64,000 nucleotides of DNA from Parvibaculum sp. (lineage in GTDB: Bacteria; Pseudomonadota; Alphaproteobacteria; Parvibaculales; Parvibaculaceae), in the NCBI GenBank assembly GCA_002694985.1, contig NZNS01000006.1:202605-266604 (forward strand), given 5' to 3'. The translations under genes were made by a program, and so were the position numbers. This document shows positions 35,545-45,280 of this stretch, in pieces; position 1 is the first letter of the stretch, and the number at the start of each line of letters is the position of its first letter. The notes beneath the pieces were generated by a model. That model ran no database searches. It saw only the letters and a program-made list of their open reading frames with translations, and was not told where the DNA came from.

Positions 35545-36156
35545 ATGCATTTCCAGCGCTTCAATCTGATCTATCTGCATGTTCCCAAAACAGGCGGCAA
35601 CGCCATTCAAGCTGCCCTCTTTCCATATTCGGACGACGAGAAGGCCCTGATTGGGCATCAGGACGGCAAGGACCGCTTCGATGTAAGAGGAGATGCCACG
35701 CCGCACAAGCACGCGACCCTTGCCCAATATGCGGAGAGGATCGACGTTTCCGCCTACCGGCTGGCGATCAGTGTTCGCCATCCTTTCAAGCGGGCTATTT
35801 CCTTCTATTTCTCTCCACACCGGTGGATGAAAAAGAGACGCGGGCAATGGGTGCCGACCGAACCGGAATGGAACCGAAGCAAGTTCATCTCCTTCCTCAA
35901 TGACATCGTTCCCACGAGCGACTTCCTGAAGCTGGACGGCGCAATTCGTACGCCCGACTTCATCATCCGACACGAAAATATATCCGCCGACTTCCGCAAA
36001 TTGACCGACGCGTTGGAGCTTCCGCCAATAGAGCTAGAGCGCGTCAACAAGGGAAGAGCGCAAGATGACCTGCTGCGCTCCATCGAGACAGATGTTGAAC
36101 TGCGACGGATCGTTGAAAAGCATTTTCGCGCGGATATGGAAACCTTCTCCTACTGA
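35545..36156 (+). CDS. Sulfotransferase-family protein (Sulfotransfer_2 type)
   Basis: The 203-residue protein has the PAPS-binding signatures: the 5'-phosphosulfate loop FNLIYLHVPKTGGNAI (Pro14-Lys-Thr-Gly-Gly near residues 12-20) and the 3'-phosphate-binding part AISVRHPFKRAISFYF (Arg78, Ser86). This fits the Golgi-type Sulfotransfer_2/family-2 proteins found in many bacteria with surface polysaccharides. It would sulfate a sugar or polymer, using PAPS in the cytoplasm. Base composition appears lower in GC than in flanking genes. It converges with the SGNH hydrolase gene with a seven-base overlap of the ends. Acquisition with its neighbour is possible. The N-terminus at ATG 35545 is right at the family start. 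Confidence 0.85.
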   Translation: MHFQRFNLIYLHVPKTGGNAIQAALFPYSDDEKALIGHQDGKDRFDVRGDATPHKHATLAQYAERIDVSAYRLAISVRHPFKRAISFYFSPHRWMKKRRGQWVPTEPEWNRSKFISFLNDIVPTSDFLKLDGAIRTPDFIIRHENISADFRKLTDALELPPIELERVNKGRAQDDLLRSIETDVELRRIVEKHFRADMETFSY

Positions 36157-37115
36157 CGTGCCGCTTCCAGAAAGCACTCTGCCAGTTTCGCTTGGGCGTC
36201 ATCTCCCGGATGAATGCCGTCCGGCGCATCAACATTTGGATCCATGCTCGCATGAACACCTACAAGTTGGATATCGAAACCATCCCGCAGAAACTCTTCC
36301 GCAACCTTAGCTACAATGGTGTTGTAGGCAGCAATACGCTCATCTCTCCGGCCGTACTTGTCATAGCCATGCCGGTCATAGCCCCGCTCCGCCAGCCGCA
36401 CGATATCGGATAGTAGAACAGCCGGACCATCGGGTTGGTCGCTACCCGCGACATAATCCAAGCGAAAACGCGCACCGGGCGTCACAACACGCACTTCCAC
36501 CTCGTGCGAGCCGTCGGCAAACCCGTCAAAGCGGGTAAGCGCCGGTCCATAAGAAAGGCCCTGCGCTGTTGTGCAACCAGCGGTTCCATCGCTGGAAACA
36601 GTTCCCGTCTTCACACCATCCACATAAATATCGGCAACGCCCCTGGAGGCGGGATGATCCTGAATGATGTGCCCGATGTATATCGAGCGCCCTGAGACCT
36701 CGGTTCGGGCCGATGCACCGCCTTCCTCACTCGTCATGCCGATGCTGTTCGCCTCGACATCCCACCAATATCCCGCTTTTTGCATGATCCCATCGCGGGC
36801 GACGACACGACGAGCCAGAAAGCGATCCGCAATCAGGCGTCGTAGAAACCGCTCATAGCAGTGCTGAAGGACGCGATCATCGCCATAGATCCGTGCGTCG
36901 TTCAAACCGACCATGATGAGCGAAAGCTGATCCGGCTCGGGCGGGACGGAGAGCCCAAACTGAGCCTGATCTGCGGCGCAGTTATTATTCGCGGCGAAGT
37001 CATGCACGATCGGACGGTTCAGACCTTCCGAAACTCTGAACTTGTACTGACGGCCGGGCGTCACATTGTGCCCGAATGTTATGCTGTCCCCAAAGACAAC
37101 CATCGTGCCCGCCAT
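36150..37115 (-). CDS. SGNH/GDSL hydrolase with an inserted domain
   Basis: The 321-residue protein contains the SGNH blocks: block I VVFGDSITFGHNV with the catalytic Ser, block III MVGLNDARIYG, and the C-terminal D-G-I-H-P-G with the Asp/His pair. Between block III and the end, about residues 120-240 form a beta-rich insertion (GRSIYIGHIIQDHPAS, IYVDGVKTGTVSS, SHEVEVRVVTPGARFRL), resembling a carbohydrate-binding or jelly-roll insert. It may remove acyl or acetyl groups from polysaccharide. An upstream start at 37211 exists; ATG 37115 is preceded by GAGG and begins just before the first strand. A signal peptide is not obvious. Convergent with the sulfotransferase, so the two may work on the same surface glycan; this is inference. 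Confidence 0.78.
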   Translation of the reverse strand: MAGTMVVFGDSITFGHNVTPGRQYKFRVSEGLNRPIVHDFAANNNCAADQAQFGLSVPPEPDQLSLIMVGLNDARIYGDDRVLQHCYERFLRRLIADRFLARRVVARDGIMQKAGYWWDVEANSIGMTSEEGGASARTEVSGRSIYIGHIIQDHPASRGVADIYVDGVKTGTVSSDGTAGCTTAQGLSYGPALTRFDGFADGSHEVEVRVVTPGARFRLDYVAGSDQPDGPAVLLSDIVRLAERGYDRHGYDKYGRRDERIAAYNTIVAKVAEEFLRDGFDIQLVGVHASMDPNVDAPDGIHPGDDAQAKLAECFLEAARQ

Positions 37116-37146
37116 GAAGTCCTCTGCAGATAGTGAATGAAGCAGA

Positions 37147-37914
37147 TCAATCGGGACCAGCACATCCCACATGATTAGGCATAATATCGCAATCGGATTG
37201 TACTGCCACATAAGAGAATTCCGCCGCCACGGACGCTCTCACGCCCGCGATGCGCGCCGCTTCCGTGAAACCGATACGAGGGCTGACGAGAACGGGGGCG
37301 GAGAGTACGCCCGCGAGACGCGCCGCCGGCGCCATCGACGCTTGTGCAAGCACCAGCAGGTCGACCTCGCGGGCGGCTTCGTCGAGCCGAGCGGCGATGC
37401 CTTCGTGATAATCCTCGAGGCGGCCTTCGCGAAAGGCGAGCCAGACATCGTCGAACAGAAACTCGCGAATCTCGACATAGCGGCCCGCCCGCGCGGCCGA
37501 GCTTTCGATCAGCGCGCGCGTGGGCTGAAGCGTCGGACGGAGCGCGGCGCAGATGCCGATGCGCGTTCCCTCGCGCACCGCGCGGTCCGCCATCGGGCGG
37601 TCGATGCGCATGACCGGGATATCGGCCTCGCCCGCCGCCTGTTCGGCTTCCGCTCCCAATGTCGAACAGGTGCAGACGACGACGCGCGCCCCGCCCTCGG
37701 CCAGCGCCAGCAACGCCTCCTGCGTCTTCAGCGAAACCGCGGGCGTGATGCCGCCCGCCTTCTCGGTGGCAGCGAGAAGGTCTTCACGCACGACATGGGT
37801 GAGCCGGAGGCCCGGCGCGATTTCATCACGCAGGCGCTCGAAACTTTCGATATGGAGCGCCGTCGTATGCAGGAAGGCGATGGCGGCGCCGTGGGGTGCG
37901 AATGATGGAGGCAT
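37147..37914 (-). CDS. Asp/Glu/hydantoin-racemase-family protein
   Basis: The 255-residue protein matches the Asp/Glu/hydantoin racemase and maleate-isomerase superfamily. The N-terminal catalytic cysteine region is VVVCTCSTLGAEAEQ, and a second half contains LLVLAQASMAPAARL, where the usual second cysteine appears as Ala or Ser, so two-base racemisation may be lost. The final twenty residues (after AARIAGVRASVAAEF) have an unusual composition with Cys, Met and Asn and look like a read-through into non-homologous DNA near 37150-37210, next to the SGNH gene. The ilvC terminator lies just upstream. The substrate is unknown. Confidence 0.75.
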   Translation of the reverse strand: MPPSFAPHGAAIAFLHTTALHIESFERLRDEIAPGLRLTHVVREDLLAATEKAGGITPAVSLKTQEALLALAEGGARVVVCTCSTLGAEAEQAAGEADIPVMRIDRPMADRAVREGTRIGICAALRPTLQPTRALIESSAARAGRYVEIREFLFDDVWLAFREGRLEDYHEGIAARLDEAAREVDLLVLAQASMAPAARLAGVLSAPVLVSPRIGFTEAARIAGVRASVAAEFSYVAVQSDCDIMPNHVGCAGPD

Positions 37915-37927
37915 GAGACCTCTCCCA

Positions 37928-37964
37928 AAAGAAAAGGCCCCCCGCGCGATCTGCGCGGGGGGCC
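37928..37964 (-). terminator. Strong Rho-independent terminator of ilvC
   Basis: On the minus strand a 12-bp perfect G/C stem (GGCCCCCCGCGC with GCGCGGGGGGCC, five-base loop) is followed by TTTTCTTTT. It lies 32 bases after the ilvC stop codon and before the racemase-like gene, insulating the two. Confidence 0.92.
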
Positions 37965-37995
37965 CATGTAACGAAGGGCTGTTCGCGAGATCGCG

Positions 37996-39039
<1,044 letters not shown>

Positions 39040-39044
39040 TTAAA

Positions 39045-39557
39045 TCACATCGCTTCTGGACCGCGGGCGATTGCCACCACACCTGTCCGCGAAACGTCAA
39101 CCAGTCCAAGCGGGCGCATCAGCCCGATAAAAGCGTCGATCTTGTCCGGCGCCCCCGTCACCTCGAAGACGAAGGAGGAATGCGTCGTATCGATCACGCG
39201 AGCGCGGAAGGCATCCGAAAGGCGCAGCGCCTCGACGCGCTTCTCGCCCGTGCCCGCGACCTTGATGAGCGCCATTTCGCGTTCAACCGCATTGGCCTCC
39301 ACCGTGAGGTCGATCACCCGGTGAACGGGAACCAGCCGGTCGAGCTGCGCCTTGATCTGCTCGATCACCATGGGCGTGCCGGTGGTGACGATCGTTATGC
39401 GCGAGGTGTGCTCGCCCTGGTCCACCTCGGCGACAGTGAGGCTCTCGATATTGTAGCCCCGCCCCGAAAAGAGCCCGATCACGCGCGCAAGGACGCCCGC
39501 CTCGTTGTCCACGAGCACGGAAATCGTGTGCCGCTCGATTGTGTCGTCCTTTTTCAT
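39045..39557 (-). CDS. ilvH: Acetolactate synthase small (regulatory) subunit
   Basis: The 170-residue protein has the ACT domain at the N-terminus (HTISVLVDNEAGVLARVIGL, then FSGRGYNIESLTVAEVD) and the C-terminal IlvH domain (ERVEALRLSDAFRARVIDTT, then MRPLGLVDVSRTGVVAIARG). It activates the large subunit and confers feedback inhibition by valine. It lies 60 bases after the large-subunit gene and 29 bases before ilvC on the same strand, forming the ilvIHC operon. ATG 39557 gives the normal N-terminus. Confidence 0.96.
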   Translation of the reverse strand: MKKDDTIERHTISVLVDNEAGVLARVIGLFSGRGYNIESLTVAEVDQGEHTSRITIVTTGTPMVIEQIKAQLDRLVPVHRVIDLTVEANAVEREMALIKVAGTGEKRVEALRLSDAFRARVIDTTHSSFVFEVTGAPDKIDAFIGLMRPLGLVDVSRTGVVAIARGPEAM

Positions 39558-39617
39558 GCGCGTCTCTGTAGTGGCAATGGGGTCCGGGGGAAAGCTCTTT
39601 TTCAGGGGCTCCGGTCC

Positions 39618-41375
39618 TCAGACCAGCATCTTTCCTTCTTCGGAGACGCTCGCGCCTTCCGGATCATCACCCAGGATCATCTCGTTATGCGCCGCGCCCG
39701 ACGGGATCATCGGGTAGCAATTCTCGAACTGGTCCACCCGGCAGTCGAAAATGACGGGACCCGGCGTCTCGATCATGGTCTTGATGGCCGCATCGAGCTC
39801 GGAGGGCTTTTCGGCCCGGATGCCGGTCGCGCCATAGGCTTCGGCCAGCTTCACGAAATCGGGCAGCGAGTCCGAATAGGAGTGGGAATAGCGGCCCTCA
39901 TGGAGGAGCTGCTGCCACTGGCGGACCATGCCCATATATTCATTGTTCAGGATGAAAATCTTGACCGGCAGCATGAACTGAACGGCGGTCGACATTTCCT
40001 GGATGTTCATCAGGATCGAGGCTTCGCCCGCAATATCGACGACGAGCGCGTCCGGGTGCGCGATCTGCGCCCCGATGGCGGCAGGCAGCCCATAGCCCAT
40101 CGTGCCGAGACCGCCCGAGGTCATCCAGCGGTTCGGATGGTCGAAATGGAAGTGCTGCGCCGCCCACATCTGGTGCTGGCCGACTTCCGTCGTGACATAG
40201 ACCTCGCGGCCCTTCGTCATCTCACAAAGACGCTGGATCGCCTGCTGCGGCTTGATGACATCGTCATTCGTCTTGTAGGCGAGCGACTTGCGATCGCGCC
40301 ACTCGTCGATCTGCTTCCACCAGTCGGCAAGCGCGGCCTTGTCGGGACGGCGCGCCTTCGACTTCCAGATGCGCAGCATGTCTTCGAGCACATGGGCGCA
40401 ATCACCGATGATGGGAACATCGACGCGGACATTCTTGTTGATCGAAGAGGCGTCGATATCGACGTGGATCTTCTTCGAATTCGGCGCGAAGGCATCGAGA
40501 CGGCCCGTCACGCGGTCGTCGAAACGCGCACCGATATTGATGAGCACGTCGCAATCATGCATGGCATTGTTGGCTTCATAGGTGCCATGCATGCCGAGCA
40601 TACCGAGCCACTGCTTGTCGGAGGCGGGGTAAGCGCCGAGGCCCATCAGCGTGGAGGTGATCGGGTAGCCGGTCAGGCGAACGAACTCGCGGAGCAGCTG
40701 GCTGGCGACCGCGCCCGAATTGATGATACCGCCGCCCGTGTAGAACATGGGCTTCTTGGCGTTCGCAATCAGCTCGACCGCCTGCTTGATCTTCTCGATA
40801 TCGCCCTTCACGACCGGACGATAGGTGCGGTGCGTGATATGCGGCGAGACGGTGTATTCCGCCGTCTGGAACTGGATGTCCTTCGGAATGTCGATGACGA
40901 CGGGACCGGGACGGCCATGCGTGGCGACGTAGAATGCCTCATGCATGACGCGCGCAAGCTCCGGGACGGACTTCACGAGCCAGTTATGCTTGGTGCAATG
41001 CCGCGTGATGCCGACCGTGTCGGCTTCCTGGAAAGCATCCGAACCGATCAGATGCGTCGCAACCTGCCCCGTCAGGCAGACAATCGGGATCGAATCCATC
41101 AAGGCGTCGGTGAGGCCGGTGATCGCGTTGGTCGCGCCGGGGCCGGAGGTGACGAGAACGACACCGGGCTTGCCCGTCGAGCGCGCATAGCCCTCGGCAG
41201 CATGAACCGCGCCCTGTTCGTGACGGACAAGGATGTGGCGGATCTTGTTTTGCTGGAAAAGTGCGTCATAGATCGGGAGAACGGCACCCCCCGGATAACC
41301 GAAAATCGTATCCACGCCCTGATCGACCAGCGCCTTGATGACGATTTCCGCGCCTGTCAGTTCCTGAGCCGCCAT
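39618..41375 (-). CDS. ilvI: Acetolactate synthase large subunit
   Basis: The 585-residue protein is a ThDP-dependent acetolactate synthase. Visible elements are TGAEIVIKALVDQGVDTIFGYPGGAVLPIYDAL with the catalytic glutamate in RHEQGAVHAAEGYARSTGKPG, the FAD-binding middle domain (GLGAYPASDKQWLGMLGMHG), and the ThDP-Mg motif G-D-x24-N in the region MGYGLPAAIGAQIAHPDALVVDIAGEAS...LNNEYMG. In that motif the Asp-Gly-Asp of many enzymes reads DIAGEAS here. It makes acetolactate from pyruvate. ATG 41375 follows AAGGA; a start at 41459 would add 28 unrelated residues. It is first in ilvIHC. A hairpin GTCTCCCC/GGGGAGAC lies in its leader at about 41391-41413. Confidence 0.95.
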   Translation of the reverse strand: MAAQELTGAEIVIKALVDQGVDTIFGYPGGAVLPIYDALFQQNKIRHILVRHEQGAVHAAEGYARSTGKPGVVLVTSGPGATNAITGLTDALMDSIPIVCLTGQVATHLIGSDAFQEADTVGITRHCTKHNWLVKSVPELARVMHEAFYVATHGRPGPVVIDIPKDIQFQTAEYTVSPHITHRTYRPVVKGDIEKIKQAVELIANAKKPMFYTGGGIINSGAVASQLLREFVRLTGYPITSTLMGLGAYPASDKQWLGMLGMHGTYEANNAMHDCDVLINIGARFDDRVTGRLDAFAPNSKKIHVDIDASSINKNVRVDVPIIGDCAHVLEDMLRIWKSKARRPDKAALADWWKQIDEWRDRKSLAYKTNDDVIKPQQAIQRLCEMTKGREVYVTTEVGQHQMWAAQHFHFDHPNRWMTSGGLGTMGYGLPAAIGAQIAHPDALVVDIAGEASILMNIQEMSTAVQFMLPVKIFILNNEYMGMVRQWQQLLHEGRYSHSYSDSLPDFVKLAEAYGATGIRAEKPSELDAAIKTMIETPGPVIFDCRVDQFENCYPMIPSGAAHNEMILGDDPEGASVSEEGKMLV

Positions 41376-41503
41376 TGTTCCGGTCCTTCTGCGTCTCCCC
41401 GCCCTGCGGGGGAGACAAAAACAACAAAGCGGCCCGCGCGAGCCCGGATTTTCGGGCATTTTCCGCGCATTGCCGCCGAAAGTGCGCGCAACCTAGCCGC
41501 GCA

Positions 41504-42442
41504 TCAGGACCGGGTCAACCCCAAATCGTCAATAAATGACAAGATTTTTGCCATTTGGCTTTCCAAATCTTGCGCAGAAATAGCATTCCACGAAATCATT
41601 TGTGTCCTGAACCAGGTTTCCTGCCGTTTCGCATAGGCCCGGCTTTCCCTCTTTCCCGCCTCCGAAGCCTCCGTCAGCGAAATCTCTCCCGCGAGATGCC
41701 GGATGAGAGGGCGCAGTCCCAGCGCCTTCATCGCTGGAAGCGCGGGGTCCAGATCGAGGGCAGCCATGCCCCTCGCCTCTTCAAGCGCCCCTTCCGCCAG
41801 CATGAGATCGAAGCGGCGGTCGATCCGCGCGCGAAGCCATTGCCGCTCCGGTGCCAGCACGATCCGCGCGAAGGCGCCAGTGACGAGCGGCACCGGCGAT
41901 TCCTTCTGCCAGGCGGAAAGCGGGCGGCCCGTGGCGCGGAAAACCTCGATCCCCCGTGCAATCCGCTGCTTGTCGGAGGGGCGGATCGTCTCTGCAAGCA
42001 CGGGGTCGGCCTCGGCAAGCAGTGCATGGGCATGGGGGCCGGCCTCCGCAACATCGGCGCGCGCCGCATCGCGGATATCGGCGGGAATTTGCGGAATGGG
42101 AGAAAGCCCCTCGACCAGCGCCCGGAAATAGAGCCCGGTGCCGCCCACAAGGATGGGCAGGCGTCCGCGCCCGGCAATTTCCTGCATGGCTTGCGCCGCA
42201 CGCACCGCCCAACGCCCCGCCGAAAGTGGGTGATCGGCAGCGACCACCCCGTAAAGGTGATGAGGCACACGGGCCTCCTCCGCCTCGGAAGGCCGCGCCG
42301 TCAGCACCCGCATCTCGCGATAGACCTGCATGGAATCGGCATTCACGATCTCGCCGTCGAGCTTTTCGGCAAGCGAGAGCGCCAGCGCCGACTTGCCGCT
42401 GGCGGTTGGCCCTGCAATAAGGACGGCACGTTCGATGTCCAT
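41504..42442 (-). CDS. miaA: tRNA dimethylallyltransferase
   Basis: The 312-residue protein has the MiaA hallmarks: the P-loop VLIAGPTASGKSALALSLAE, the IVNADSMQVYREMRVLTARP segment, LVGGTGLYFRALVEGL and, later, the SAWQKESP segment and RIDRRFDLMLAEGALEEARGM. It transfers dimethylallyl groups to A37 of tRNAs reading U-initial codons. ATG 42442 is used; a TTG four codons upstream is possible. It is upstream of ilvI by about 130 bases on the same strand and divergent from serB. The C-terminal end YAKRQETWFRTQM is also typical. Confidence 0.95.
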   Translation of the reverse strand: MDIERAVLIAGPTASGKSALALSLAEKLDGEIVNADSMQVYREMRVLTARPSEAEEARVPHHLYGVVAADHPLSAGRWAVRAAQAMQEIAGRGRLPILVGGTGLYFRALVEGLSPIPQIPADIRDAARADVAEAGPHAHALLAEADPVLAETIRPSDKQRIARGIEVFRATGRPLSAWQKESPVPLVTGAFARIVLAPERQWLRARIDRRFDLMLAEGALEEARGMAALDLDPALPAMKALGLRPLIRHLAGEISLTEASEAGKRESRAYAKRQETWFRTQMISWNAISAQDLESQMAKILSFIDDLGLTRS

Positions 42443-42467
42443 TGGGACTGTCAAAATTCAAATTCCC

Positions 42468-42571
42468 CGTCATTGCCGGGCTTGCCCCGGCAATCCAGTG
42501 CGGCAAGGCGCCAAGTGAGCGGCTACTGGATACCCGGCCTCCTTATAGTTGAAGGTGGGCCCGGGCATGAC
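42468..42571. repeat. Dispersed composite palindromic repeat
   Basis: The element starts CCGTCATTGCCGGGCTTGCC and ends GGGCCCGGGCATGAC; the first arm contains ATTGCCGGG/CCCCGGCAAT and the inner arms ATCCAGT and ACTGGAT pair. It is of the well-known alphaproteobacterial GTCATTGCCGGGCTTG...GGGCATGAC type and fills the miaA-serB divergent region. It may form a long stem and separates the two promoters. Confidence 0.75.
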
Positions 42572-42596
42572 ATTGTTTGTGATAGAAGTCTGCCAA

Positions 42597-43493
42597 ATGA
42601 AATATGTCCTGACCCTGATAGGCAACAAAGCAACGCCGCTTTCAAACACGCATGTGGACGCAGGCTTGAGCGCCCTTTCTGCACTTGGGGCCGCACCCGG
42701 CGCAACCGTCTGGCTCGCCGAGGGCCATGCCTGCGATATTCCCTTCGATGGCGACCCGGCCAAGGCGGAGGCCGCGGCGCGCGACGCGCTAGAAGGCGCG
42801 ACGATAGATATTTCCGCGCAGCCCGCCGAAGGCCGCCGCAAGAAACTTCTCGTCGCGGACATGGATTCCACCATCATCGAGCAGGAATGCATCGACGAGC
42901 TAGCGGCCGAACTCGGGCTGAAGCCGCAAATCTCCGCAATCACGGAACGCGCCATGCGCGGCGAGATCGGCTTTGAACCGGCTCTGCGCGAGCGCGTCGG
43001 ACTGCTGAAGGGACTTGGCGTTTCCGCGCTTGAGAAAGTCTACCGCGAACGCATTACCGAAATGCCGGGCGGACGCGCACTCACCGCGACCATGCGCGCA
43101 AACGGCGCAACCTGCGCGCTCGTCTCCGGCGGCTTTACCTTCTTCACGGCGCGCGTTGCACAAGCTGTCGGCTTCGACACCAACCAGGCGAACGAATTGC
43201 TGTTCGAGAATGATGTGCTGACAGGCGTGGTGCAGGAACCAATCCTCGGGCGGCAGGCAAAACTCGACGCCTTGCTGGCGCTGCGCGAAAAGCATGGCTT
43301 GCAGAAACATGAAACGCTGGCCGTGGGCGACGGCGCAAACGACCTTGCCATGATCGAGGAAGCGGGACTTGGCGTCGCCTATCACGCCAAGCCGGTGGTC
43401 GCGGAAGCGGCTGGCGCACGCATCGACCATGGCGACCTGACGGCGCTTCTTTATCTGCAGGGATACAGGCGGGACGAAATCAAGGACGCCTGA
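42597..43493 (+). CDS. serB: Phosphoserine phosphatase
   Basis: The 298-residue protein is a HAD-type phosphoserine phosphatase. Motif I is LLVADMDSTIIEQECIDELA with the nucleophile Asp and acid/base Asp, motif II is CALVSGGFTFF, motif III is the Lys in the ILGRQAKLDALL region and motif IV is LAVGDGANDLAMIEEAGLGVAYHAKP. The N-terminal 90 residues form the ACT-like extension common in alphaproteobacterial SerB. It converts phosphoserine to serine. ATG 42597 gives MKYVLTLIGN; the earlier ATGs at 42549 and 42567 fall in repeat sequence, and the ribosome site is weak for all. It is convergent with degP. Confidence 0.95.
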   Translation: MKYVLTLIGNKATPLSNTHVDAGLSALSALGAAPGATVWLAEGHACDIPFDGDPAKAEAAARDALEGATIDISAQPAEGRRKKLLVADMDSTIIEQECIDELAAELGLKPQISAITERAMRGEIGFEPALRERVGLLKGLGVSALEKVYRERITEMPGGRALTATMRANGATCALVSGGFTFFTARVAQAVGFDTNQANELLFENDVLTGVVQEPILGRQAKLDALLALREKHGLQKHETLAVGDGANDLAMIEEAGLGVAYHAKPVVAEAAGARIDHGDLTALLYLQGYRRDEIKDA

Positions 43494-43501
43494 GCCGGAA
43501 A

Positions 43502-44983
43502 CTACTCACCACCCAGCCGCAACGCGATGAAACGAATATCGCCGTCGGCCGAAATGCGGAGCAGGATGGAACGTCGGCCGTCCTTCTCCTCGGACTGCAC
43601 GATCCGCTCGACATCTTCCGGCGTCTCGACCGCATGCTGTGCCACTTCCACGATGACATCGCCCGGACGGACGCCTTTTTCCACCGCCGCACTCAACGGA
43701 TCGACATCGGTGACGAGTACACCCTTCGTCTCTCCCGTCACGCCGAAACGGCGGCGAAGATCTTCATCGAGTCCGGAAAGGCTGAGACCGAGAACCACAG
43801 TCGTCTTCGGCTGCGGCGTTTCCTCGAGCACGACCGGGACAACCTTCTCTTCCTCATCCGCGAGCCGCGCAACTTCGATCTTGCGCGTCAGCGTTTCACC
43901 GTCGCGGAAGAGCTGGATGCCCGCCGTCGAACCGATGGCCGCTTCGGCGACAACACGCGGCAGGTCGCGCATGGCCGAGATGGTGCGCCCATCGAAGGCG
44001 AGAACGATGTCGCCCGTTTCGATGCCGGCCGCCGCTGCTGGCCCGCCGGGGCTGACGCCGGCGACAAGCGCGCCGCGCGCAACGCCAAGGCCGAGACTTT
44101 CCGCGATTTCCGGTGTGACGGACTGAATGCGCACACCGATCCAGCCGCGCCGGGGCTCACCATATTTCAATATCTGTTCGACCACGGGCCGGACCGTGCT
44201 GGTGGGCACGGCAAAGCCGATACCGACCGAAGCGCCGGAGGGCGAGATGATCGCCGAATTGACGCCGATGACGCGGCCTTCCATGTCGAAAAGCGGACCG
44301 CCGGAATTGCCGCGATTGATGGCGGCATCCGTCTGGATGAAATCGTCGTAATTGCCGGCGTGAATGTCGCGATTGAGCGCGGAGACGATGCCCGCCGTCA
44401 CCGTGCCGCCAAGGCCGAAGGGATTGCCGATGGCGACAACCCAGTCGCCAACGCGAAGGCGCTCGCTGTCGCCGAGATCGACATGAGGCAACTCCTTGTC
44501 GGTCTTGATTTCGAGCACGGCGAGGTCCGTCTTCGGGTCAACGCCCTTTACGGTCGCAGGCAGTGTCGTTCCGTCGGTAAAGGTGACCTCGATCTTGTCC
44601 GCACCGTCAATGACGTGATTATTGGTGACGACGATGCCCTTCGGGTCGATGAGAAAGCCCGAGCCGAGGGACTGCACACGCTGCGGGCGCGCATCCTGCT
44701 GCTGCTCAAGGAATTCGTCGAAAAATTCGTTCAGGGGCGAATCTTCTGGCACGCCGGGAATGGCCATCGCGCCGGGATCGAGCACCTGGGATGTCGAGAT
44801 ATTGACAACGGCGGGCGAGAGCCGTTCCGCCAGATCGGCGAAGCTGTCGGGTGCGCCTCGCGCGGAAGCCGGAGAGGCCCCGAAAAGGAAACCGGAAAAA
44901 CCGAGGAAGACCGCGAAAAACGCCGCCGCAAAACCTGCAATGAAATCCTGCCGCGCCCCGGCTTCGCGTCTCGTCGCGATCAT
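43502..44983 (-). CDS. degP: Periplasmic serine endoprotease, DegP/HtrA (Do) family
   Basis: The 493-residue protein has an N-terminal signal/anchor (about 13-42), a trypsin-like domain with catalytic His123 (VVTNNHVID), Asp153 (KTDLAVLEI) and Ser227 (INRGNSGGPL), and two PDZ domains (about 280-370 and 395-490). It degrades or holds misfolded envelope proteins. The loop of 20 residues rich in Glu, Gln and Phe before the protease domain corresponds to the LA loop. It lies upstream of serB (convergent) and downstream of DUF2065-hflC-hflK on the same strand. The same gene order occurs in many alphaproteobacteria, and fits co-regulation of envelope quality control. Confidence 0.95.
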   Translation of the reverse strand: MIATRREAGARQDFIAGFAAAFFAVFLGFSGFLFGASPASARGAPDSFADLAERLSPAVVNISTSQVLDPGAMAIPGVPEDSPLNEFFDEFLEQQQDARPQRVQSLGSGFLIDPKGIVVTNNHVIDGADKIEVTFTDGTTLPATVKGVDPKTDLAVLEIKTDKELPHVDLGDSERLRVGDWVVAIGNPFGLGGTVTAGIVSALNRDIHAGNYDDFIQTDAAINRGNSGGPLFDMEGRVIGVNSAIISPSGASVGIGFAVPTSTVRPVVEQILKYGEPRRGWIGVRIQSVTPEIAESLGLGVARGALVAGVSPGGPAAAAGIETGDIVLAFDGRTISAMRDLPRVVAEAAIGSTAGIQLFRDGETLTRKIEVARLADEEEKVVPVVLEETPQPKTTVVLGLSLSGLDEDLRRRFGVTGETKGVLVTDVDPLSAAVEKGVRPGDVIVEVAQHAVETPEDVERIVQSEEKDGRRSILLRISADGDIRFIALRLGGE

Positions 44984-45081
44984 CTATGCGCACTCCCCTT
45001 GTCCCGCCCCGGATGATTTCGCGGAGCCGGGTCCATTTTCAGCCCGATTATGGACGAATTGAGGCGCCCGCCGCCCCCACC

Positions 45082-45267
45082 TCAGCCGCGGACGAGCCAG
45101 ACCACGAAAACGCCGATGGCAAGCGCCATCAGTCCGCCCATACGGATGGCCTGCTCCGGCATGCCGGATACGGAAATGAGCGCACGGCGCATCGGCCCCG
45201 GAAAGGCGGCATAGAGCACACCTTCGATAACAAGGGCGAGGCCGACGGCCGTCAGGAGGTCGCTCAC
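45082..45267 (-). CDS. DUF2065 small membrane protein
   Basis: The 61-residue protein has two membrane helices: LLTAVGLALVIEGVLYAAFP, then GMPEQAIRMGGLMALAIGVFVVWLVRG. The EG-x-x-Y-A-x-FP-x-x-M motif is characteristic of DUF2065. The gene is regularly found between hflC and degP or near purA in Proteobacteria, as it is here (13 bases after hflC and 98 bases before degP). Its function is unknown; association with the FtsH-HflKC complex is suggested only by gene order. Confidence 0.92.
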   Translation of the reverse strand: MSDLLTAVGLALVIEGVLYAAFPGPMRRALISVSGMPEQAIRMGGLMALAIGVFVVWLVRG

Positions 45268-45280
45268 GGCAGTCGCGCCG

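Noticed and set aside
41376..41503. Transcription attenuator with leader peptide upstream of ilvI
   Set aside because: A hairpin is present, but no short frame rich in Ile, Leu or Val codons and no T-run after the stem in the right orientation.
39180..41636. 818-codon open frame on the plus strand opposite ilvH and ilvI
   Set aside because: It is the mirror of well-conserved minus-strand genes in high-GC DNA; the translation is rich in Arg, His and Asp with no family pattern.
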